A DNA stretch of 11,277 nt from Peptococcaceae bacterium (GTDB lineage: Bacteria > Bacillota > Peptococcia > Peptococcales > Peptococcaceae): positions 1-11,277 of the forward strand of contig JAFXJE010000101.1 of the NCBI GenBank assembly GCA_017532485.1. The letters run 5' to 3'. Below are positions 6,125 through 11,277 of this stretch, piece after piece. Numbering within the stretch: the first letter of the stretch is position 1; the number at the start of each line of letters is the position of its first letter. The position numbers were made by a program, and so were the translations under genes. The notes under the pieces were generated by a model. The model had not been told where the DNA came from. It searched no databases and worked only from the letters and a program-made list of their open reading frames with translations.

Positions 6125-7060
6125 TTATTTTGCTTCTAATACTTCTGTTAATTGTGGAATAATCTGTTTCTTTCTGGATACTGCGCCAGGTAAATATACT
6201 CTGTCTGTACTTTCTGGATGGAATGCAGCTTTAGCAGTTTCTACTGCACCTTCACCTACACACAGTAATTCAGAGCCTTCTTCTAAGATATCGGTCAACA
6301 TAAAGAACAGCATATCAGCTTCATGTTCAGCAAAAGTATCTTGCATATATTTTTCCATGCGTCCTTTTAATGCAGCTAATTCATCTGCATTCATTGAAGT
6401 TACTTGACCTACACCATAAGTGGTATTACCCGCAGTGAATTTTTTGAAGTCTAAATAGAAGATTTCTTTTTCTGTTTTTTCTGCTAAGTTGCTGCCAGCA
6501 GCAAACATATCTTTAGCATACGCTTGAATATCTTCAATTCCTGCAATGCCTGCTAATTCTTCAGCAGCCATTTTATCCATCTTAGTGCAAGTTGGAGAAC
6601 GGAATGCTAAAGTATCAGATAAAATTGCGGAGCAAAGTAAACCGGCAATAGCAGGTGCTGGTTTTACATCATATTCTAAATAATTCATATAAATGATAGT
6701 AGCTGTGCATCCTAATGGCATATTTCTGAATAAGATAGGTTCTTTTGTTTGCACATCACCAATTTTGTGGTGGTCGATAATTTCTTTGATTACACCTTCG
6801 TTCAAATTATCAACAGACTGAGCCACTTCATTGTGATCAACTAAAATTAACATTTTATCTTTACCATCAGCCAATAATTCTGGTGCATTTACGCCAAAAT
6901 GATCTAATACAAACTGTGTTTCAGGACTTACATCACCTAATCTACCTGCCACAAAACCTTCCATAGTTACTTCATTTTTTAAAGCAGCATAAGCCAATGC
7001 AGAACAGATAGAGTCTGTATCCGGATTTTTATGACCAATTACCCAAGTTAAATTTTCCAT
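6125..7060 (-). CDS. ppaC: Manganese-dependent (family II) inorganic pyrophosphatase
   Basis: A 311-residue cytosolic DHH-superfamily enzyme that hydrolyses pyrophosphate to phosphate, pulling biosynthetic reactions forward. Metal-site motifs are intact: GHKNPDTDS (H10, D14, D16), VDHNE (D75), IDHHKIG (H97, H98) and D149 in LSDT. The C-terminal SRKKQ (295-299) supplies the substrate-binding arginine and lysine. Length matches the classical two-domain enzyme, with no CBS or DRTGG regulatory insert. The start is set at ATG 7060: an in-frame GTG at 7075 is longer but forms part of the apparent ribosome binding site (GTGAGGA). The gene follows the DUF1847 gene by 109 bases and precedes a strong terminator. 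A weak promoter candidate lies in the gap, so it may be transcribed alone, with the upstream gene, or both. Confidence 0.95.
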   Translation of the reverse strand: MENLTWVIGHKNPDTDSICSALAYAALKNEVTMEGFVAGRLGDVSPETQFVLDHFGVNAPELLADGKDKMLILVDHNEVAQSVDNLNEGVIKEIIDHHKIGDVQTKEPILFRNMPLGCTATIIYMNYLEYDVKPAPAIAGLLCSAILSDTLAFRSPTCTKMDKMAAEELAGIAGIEDIQAYAKDMFAAGSNLAEKTEKEIFYLDFKKFTAGNTTYGVGQVTSMNADELAALKGRMEKYMQDTFAEHEADMLFFMLTDILEEGSELLCVGEGAVETAKAAFHPESTDRVYLPGAVSRKKQIIPQLTEVLEAK

Positions 7061-7116
7061 CAATAAATTCCTCACTTTTTATATATTAGAACGACAAACG
7101 TTCATATTCCTCTCTT

Positions 7117-7145
7117 ATTTTATCCCTAATAAGCCAAGGATACAA
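7117..7145 (-). promoter_or_regulatory. Weak promoter candidate for ppaC
   Basis: On the minus strand, TTGTAT (7145-7140, only three consensus bases) and TAAAAT (7122-7117, five of six) are 17 bases apart and about 55 bases before the ppaC start. The match is modest, but it lies in a 109-base gap that would otherwise be unexplained. A small GAACG/CGTTC hairpin (7089-7103) between it and the gene has no U-tract and is not called a terminator. Confidence 0.3.
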
Positions 7146-7169
7146 CCATATTTTTTCATTTTCTTATGA

Positions 7170-7799
7170 TTAATCTTTCTTTTCTTCATGTAAAATCTGT
7201 TTATAAAAACTTTCTTCTAGATAAAGTGGCACTAACGGATTGTGACCTGTCACTCTATCTTTAACAGCCAAAACAGTAGTTGGAGCTTCACTATATTTCA
7301 TAAATAAAGTATCATGACCTACGCAAAGACCTAATAAGATATTAAATTCCGTTTTCATTTGGTTTAAGAATAACGCTTGTCCTATTGGATTACACAAAGT
7401 TTTTTTGTCCAATCTAGGATTAGAAGTATCTATTCCTAAACTTTCTTTAGGCAACGCACAATTTTTACAGATAATAGCTGTGACTTGAAAACCATTTTCT
7501 CGCAGCAAATTGGTAAAAATTTTTGTTTCTTTACGCAATCCATGACAAAATGCAACACCAATATGTCGATAACCACAAGCTTTTAAAAATTCTATCGTTT
7601 CCTCAACACGTGTCTTTCTTTCTCTGCCATAAGCATTTAACATAGCTGAATGATAGGCTATTTTATGATTTTCTTCTTCTTGATACAATATTTTAGATTG
7701 CTGTTGCAATTCTTCATCACGGCTTGGACAATTTGCAGGAAATTTTTCAATATCACCTTTTGAACAAGCATGAATACCACAATAATCACATTTTGACAT
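7170..7799 (-). CDS. DUF1847 cysteine-rich, probably metal-binding protein
   Basis: A 209-residue soluble protein that I match to the DUF1847 family by its conserved blocks; no member function is known to me. The N-terminus has CDYCGIHAC (C4, C7, C12) with C24, suggesting a metal or cluster site. Further motifs are VAFCHGLRKE (C85), ICKNC (C111, C114), LCNPIGQA (C136) and GLCVGHDTLFMKYSEAPTTVLAVKDRVTGHNP (described by its ends: C159, then the invariant-looking HD, K, and DR-GHNP residues up to about 188). There is no signal peptide or membrane segment. The ATG at 7799 is preceded by AAAGGGGA. It lies between the PFOR stem-loop and ppaC on the same strand; the association with either is not obviously functional. 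Family members occur mainly in anaerobes, so a redox or cofactor role is plausible but unproven. Confidence 0.8.
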   Translation of the reverse strand: MSKCDYCGIHACSKGDIEKFPANCPSRDEELQQQSKILYQEEENHKIAYHSAMLNAYGRERKTRVEETIEFLKACGYRHIGVAFCHGLRKETKIFTNLLRENGFQVTAIICKNCALPKESLGIDTSNPRLDKKTLCNPIGQALFLNQMKTEFNILLGLCVGHDTLFMKYSEAPTTVLAVKDRVTGHNPLVPLYLEESFYKQILHEEKKD

Positions 7800-7837
7800 T
7801 TTCTACTATCCCCTTTCAAATACTCGTTTTTATGTAA

Positions 7838-7865
7838 AGAGGCTAGGACTTCTGTCCCAGCCTCT
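7838..7865 (-). terminator. Stem-loop terminator or attenuator after pyruvate:ferredoxin oxidoreductase
   Basis: A 12-bp stem (7838-7849 with 7854-7865, one G-U pair) around a four-base loop, 25 bases after the oxidoreductase stop. The minus-strand U-tract is poor (UUUACAU), so termination may be partial, with read-through into the DUF1847 gene. No clear promoter was found for that gene, which fits read-through. The loop region GGCTGGGACAGAAGTCC is closely related to the terminator after ppaC. Confidence 0.7.
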
Positions 7866-7889
7866 CTCTAGTTTTACCTAGCTGTAATC

Positions 7890-10800
7890 TTATTTATTAG
7901 CTCTTTCAACATAAGATTGATATCTGTCAACACTGTTTTGTTTTGCTTGTGCAAATAACTCTTCAGCTTGTTCTGGGAACATTTTTGCTAAAGATGTATA
8001 ACGTGTTTCAGTATTGATAAATTCTCTGAATTTTTCGCTATCTGGTTCTTTGGAATCCAAGATAAATGGATTTTTGCCTTCAGCTTTCAATTCAGGATTA
8101 TATCTCCATAAATGCCAGTAGCCAGATTCTACAGCTTGTTTCATTTGCTGCATAGCACCACTTAAGCCGCCTTTAATGCCATGGTTAATGCAAGTTGCAT
8201 AAGCAATAATTAAAGATGGACCATCATAAGCTTCAGCTTCAGTAATAGCTTTAATTGCTTGGTTCATATTTGCACCTAAAGCAATTTGAGCTACATAAAC
8301 ATTGCCATAGATGGTGTTCATCAAGCCCAAATCTTTCTTCTTAGCTTTTTTACCACTAGCAGCAAATTTTGCAATAGCTGCAGTTGGAGTAGATTTAGAA
8401 GCCTGACCGCCTGTATTGGAATATACTTCAGTATCAAATACCATAATGTTGATATTTTCGCCACTAGCCAATACATGGTCTAAACCACCGTAACCGATAT
8501 CATAAGCCCAGCCGTCACCACCAAATACCCATTGAGAGCGTTTGATAAAGTGATCTTGGTAAGTTGCGATTTCTTTTAACAATGGTGTATCTGCATTCTC
8601 CAGTAATGGAATAATAATGTCAGAAGCTTTTCTTGTTTCTTCATATACATTTAAGTTATCTAACCACAATTGGAAAGCATCTTTTAATTCAGCGCTAATG
8701 TCAGTTGTTAAAGCTTCTTTAACCATATCAACTAAACGAGCTCTGGACTGTAAGTTAGCTTGCAGCATACCAAAACCAAACTCAGCATTGTTTTCAAATA
8801 AAGAGTTAGCCCAAGCTGGACCTCTGCCTTTGCTGTTTGTACAGTATGGCATGCTTGGTGCAGAAGCACCCCAAATAGAAGAACAACCTGTTGCGTTAGC
8901 AATCATCATATGATCACCAAACAATTGAGTAATCAATTTAGCGTATGGAGTTTCGCCACAGCCGGCACAAGCACCAGAGAATTCCATTAATGGTTCACTG
9001 AATTGAGAACCTTTAATTGTTTTAATATTTGTTAAGTGAGCTTTATTGCTTACATTATGAGTAGCAAAAATCCAGTTTTTACGGTCTTTAGCAACAGCTT
9101 CTTCTACATCTTTCATTACTAATGCTTTATTCTTAGCAGGGCAAACCTGTACGCAGCTGCCACAACCTAAGCAGTCCATAGGACTAACTTGCATTCTGAA
9201 GGACATACCAGCAAATTCTTTGCCATTAGCTGGGATTGTAACCATATTTTCAGGTTTTTTAGCTGCTTCTTCTTCAGTCATCACAACAGGACGAATTGCT
9301 GCATGAGGACATACTAAAGAGCATTGATTACATTGGATACAATTTTCAGGAATCCATTCAGGTACAGAAATAGCAGCCATACGTTTTTCATAACGAGAAG
9401 TGCCTAATGGGAAACTACCATCTTCACGACCAACAAAGCAGCTAACAGGTAATTTATCACCTTGTTGCGCGTTCATTGGCTGAACAATTTTAGTGATAAA
9501 TTCAGGTGTTGCATGGCAAGTAGCTTTAGCTTCTGCAACATCTTCGCAAGCAGCCCAAGCAGCTGGTACTGGAACTTCCACTAAAGCTGCTTCTGCTTTA
9601 TCTACAGCTTCCCAGTTCATTTGAACGATAGCATCACCTTTTTTGCCATAGGTCTTTTTAATTGCACCTTTCAATAATTCTACTGCTTGTTCATATGGTA
9701 ATACATTGGATAATTTAAAGAACGCAGCTTGAGTAACCATGTTAATTCTGCCGCCTAAACCAACTTCGCCGGCAATCTTAACAGCATCAATAATATAGAA
9801 ACGAATGTTATTTTCAGCTAAATAACGTTTCATTTTTGCTGGTAATTTTTCGTCCAATTCTTCTACTTTCCAAGGGCAGTTCAATAAGAATGTACCATTT
9901 GGTTTTAAACCTTCTAATACTTCATATTGTTCAATGTAGCTTGGTTTATGACAAGCAATGTAGTCAGCTTGGTCAATTAAATAAGTAGAACGAATTTTAT
10001 CTTTACCAAAACGCAAGTGGGAAATTGTTACGCCACCAGATTTTTTAGAGTCATAAGAGAAATAACCTTGAGCGTACATATCGGTGTTGTCACCAATGAT
10101 TTTAATAGCGTCTTTATTAGCACCTACTGTACCGTCAGAGCCGTAACCCCAGAATTTGCAGCTGATTGTGCTGCTTTCGTTAGTTACTACTGGCGCACCT
10201 ACTGGTAAGCTCTTGAAGGTAACATCATCATTGATACCGATGGTGAAATCTCTTTTTGGTTCTGCAGCTGCTAAGTTTTCATATACCGCAATTAATTGAG
10301 CAGGTGTCACGTCTTTAGAACCTAAACCGTAACGACCACCAATAATCATTGGGCGTTTTTCCATATCATAATACAGATTTCTTACATCTTCATATAATGG
10401 TTCGCCTAAAGCACCTGGTTCTTTTGTTCTGTCTAAAACGCAAATACGTTTTACAGACTCAGGCATAACAGCCATGAAGTGTTTAGCAGAGAATGGGCGA
10501 TATAAACGAACTTTTAATAAACCTACTTTTTTGCCTTGAGCATTTAAGTAGTCTACTACTTCTTCTAAAGCTTCACATACGGAACCCATTGCAATAACTA
10601 CTTCTTCTGCATCTTCAGCACCATAGTAGTTAAATGGCAAATAAGTTCTGCCTGTTAATTTAGAAATTTCAGCCATATATTCATCAACAGCATCTAAAAT
10701 ATTGTCACCATAATATGGGTTAACAGCTTCTCTTGCTTGGAAGAAAATATCTGGGTTTTGAGCTGTACCTTTTACAATAGGGTTATTTGGATTTAAACCT

Positions 10801-11277
10801 CTTTTTCTAAATTCAGCAACAGCTTCATAATCTACTAATTTTGCTAAATCATCATAATCCAATACTTCGATTTTTTGAATTTCGTGAGAAGTTCTGAAAC
10901 CATCAAAGAAATGGATAAATGGAATTCTGGATTTCAAGGTAGCTAAGTGTGCAACAGCACCTAAATCCATAGCTTCTTGAACGCTGCTGGAAGCCAACAT
11001 AGCAAAACCTGTTTGACGGCAAGCCATGACATCAGATTGGTCACCAAAAATAGATAAGGCATGAGTAGCTACAGTACGAGCTGTTACATGGAATACGCAT
11101 GGTAATAATTCACCGGCAATTTTATACATAGTTGGCAACATTAACAATAAACCTTGAGAGGCTGTATAAGTAGATGTTAATGCACCTGCTGCTAAAGAAC
11201 CGTGAATAGTACCAGCAGCCCCTGCTTCAGATTGCATCTCAACAACATTAACTGTCTGACCAAAAATGTTTTTTCTA
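7890..11277 (-). CDS. nifJ: Pyruvate:ferredoxin (flavodoxin) oxidoreductase, partial at the N-terminus
   Basis: Single-chain, multidomain enzyme converting pyruvate, CoA and oxidised ferredoxin to acetyl-CoA, CO2 and reduced ferredoxin in the cytoplasm. The frame is open to the right edge (begins RKNIFGQTVNVV), so the ATG at 11237 is internal; about 47 residues are missing, judged from the catalytic-glutamate motif MQSEAGAAGT. 1128 residues are visible. Going toward the C-terminus: the pyrimidine-binding thiamine domain; transketolase-C and CoA-binding regions; a ferredoxin domain with CIQCNQCSLVCP (about 9348-9315) and CLGCGSCVQVCP (about 9175-9140); then the pyrophosphate-binding domain. 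That domain has CAGCGE (about 8976-8959) and TGCSS, the metal-binding GDGWAYDIGYGG block (about 8517-8480), SNTGGQASKSTP and ATCINHG, which supplies a proximal-cluster cysteine. The gene ends at a stem-loop. It is probably the ferredoxin-reducing partner of the metabolism served by the downstream Hdr-Flx genes. Confidence 0.97.
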   Translation of the reverse strand, partial: RKNIFGQTVNVVEMQSEAGAAGTIHGSLAAGALTSTYTASQGLLLMLPTMYKIAGELLPCVFHVTARTVATHALSIFGDQSDVMACRQTGFAMLASSSVQEAMDLGAVAHLATLKSRIPFIHFFDGFRTSHEIQKIEVLDYDDLAKLVDYEAVAEFRKRGLNPNNPIVKGTAQNPDIFFQAREAVNPYYGDNILDAVDEYMAEISKLTGRTYLPFNYYGAEDAEEVVIAMGSVCEALEEVVDYLNAQGKKVGLLKVRLYRPFSAKHFMAVMPESVKRICVLDRTKEPGALGEPLYEDVRNLYYDMEKRPMIIGGRYGLGSKDVTPAQLIAVYENLAAAEPKRDFTIGINDDVTFKSLPVGAPVVTNESSTISCKFWGYGSDGTVGANKDAIKIIGDNTDMYAQGYFSYDSKKSGGVTISHLRFGKDKIRSTYLIDQADYIACHKPSYIEQYEVLEGLKPNGTFLLNCPWKVEELDEKLPAKMKRYLAENNIRFYIIDAVKIAGEVGLGGRINMVTQAAFFKLSNVLPYEQAVELLKGAIKKTYGKKGDAIVQMNWEAVDKAEAALVEVPVPAAWAACEDVAEAKATCHATPEFITKIVQPMNAQQGDKLPVSCFVGREDGSFPLGTSRYEKRMAAISVPEWIPENCIQCNQCSLVCPHAAIRPVVMTEEEAAKKPENMVTIPANGKEFAGMSFRMQVSPMDCLGCGSCVQVCPAKNKALVMKDVEEAVAKDRKNWIFATHNVSNKAHLTNIKTIKGSQFSEPLMEFSGACAGCGETPYAKLITQLFGDHMMIANATGCSSIWGASAPSMPYCTNSKGRGPAWANSLFENNAEFGFGMLQANLQSRARLVDMVKEALTTDISAELKDAFQLWLDNLNVYEETRKASDIIIPLLENADTPLLKEIATYQDHFIKRSQWVFGGDGWAYDIGYGGLDHVLASGENINIMVFDTEVYSNTGGQASKSTPTAAIAKFAASGKKAKKKDLGLMNTIYGNVYVAQIALGANMNQAIKAITEAEAYDGPSLIIAYATCINHGIKGGLSGAMQQMKQAVESGYWHLWRYNPELKAEGKNPFILDSKEPDSEKFREFINTETRYTSLAKMFPEQAEELFAQAKQNSVDRYQSYVERANK

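Noticed and set aside
7061..7075. Longer ppaC start at GTG 7075
   Set aside because: The GTGAGGA there acts as the ribosome binding site for ATG 7060, and residues from 7060 align with the usual N-terminus of family II pyrophosphatases, with H10, D14 and D16 at the expected positions.
7089..7103. GAACG/CGTTC hairpin upstream of ppaC as a terminator
   Set aside because: The stem is only five base pairs and no U-tract follows it on the minus strand.
7240..7253. TTGTGA-N4-TCAC Rex-like sequence
   Set aside because: It is inside the DUF1847 coding region (DRVTGH), the spacing is four rather than six, and there is no promoter nearby.
11235..11237. ATG at 11237 as the start of pyruvate:ferredoxin oxidoreductase
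   Set aside because: The frame continues upstream with typical family residues (RKNIFGQTVNVVE), so this methionine is internal and the gene is cut by the window edge.

Overview
The window is 11.3 kb of AT-rich, gene-dense DNA in which every supported gene lies on the minus strand, so the biological order runs from right to left. The content is pyruvate:ferredoxin oxidoreductase, a heterodisulfide-reductase-type bifurcation module, a family II pyrophosphatase and a DUF1847 protein. Together with AGGAGG-type ribosome binding sites, this points to a strictly anaerobic, low-GC member of the Bacillota. Negativicutes is a reasonable guess, but the sequence alone does not settle it.

Right block (11277-7800): a nearly complete pyruvate:ferredoxin oxidoreductase gene (nifJ/por) whose first ~47 codons lie beyond the right edge. 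It ends at a GGCTGGGACA-type stem-loop. Middle block (7799-6077): a DUF1847 cysteine-rich protein, then a manganese-dependent inorganic pyrophosphatase (ppaC). The block closes with a second, sequence-related stem-loop followed by a good U-tract. Between 6076 and 5771 there is a gene-free AT-rich stretch of about 300 bp. It holds a near-consensus sigma-A promoter (TAGACA-17-TATAAT) and, over the expected transcription start, a TGTGA-N6-TCACA palindrome that looks like a Rex or CRP-family operator.

Left block (5755-1): six tightly packed genes, hdrC-hdrB-hdrA-flxD-flxC-flxB, most joined by TAATG stop/start overlaps. flxB has no stop before the left edge. The order matches the Hdr-Flx (Flox) NADH dehydrogenase/heterodisulfide reductase clusters known from sulfate reducers and some fermenters. 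The NAD(P)H/FAD subunit gene flxA is predicted to lie just beyond the left edge.

Working model (inference): the oxidoreductase feeds electrons from pyruvate into ferredoxin. The Hdr-Flx complex would couple NADH, ferredoxin and a disulfide-type acceptor by flavin-based electron bifurcation at HdrA. A Rex-type operator at the promoter would tie complex synthesis to the NADH/NAD+ ratio. The physiological acceptor of HdrB is not revealed here, because no DsrC, MetFV or hydrogenase gene is in the window. No RNA genes, mobile elements or CRISPR arrays were seen.
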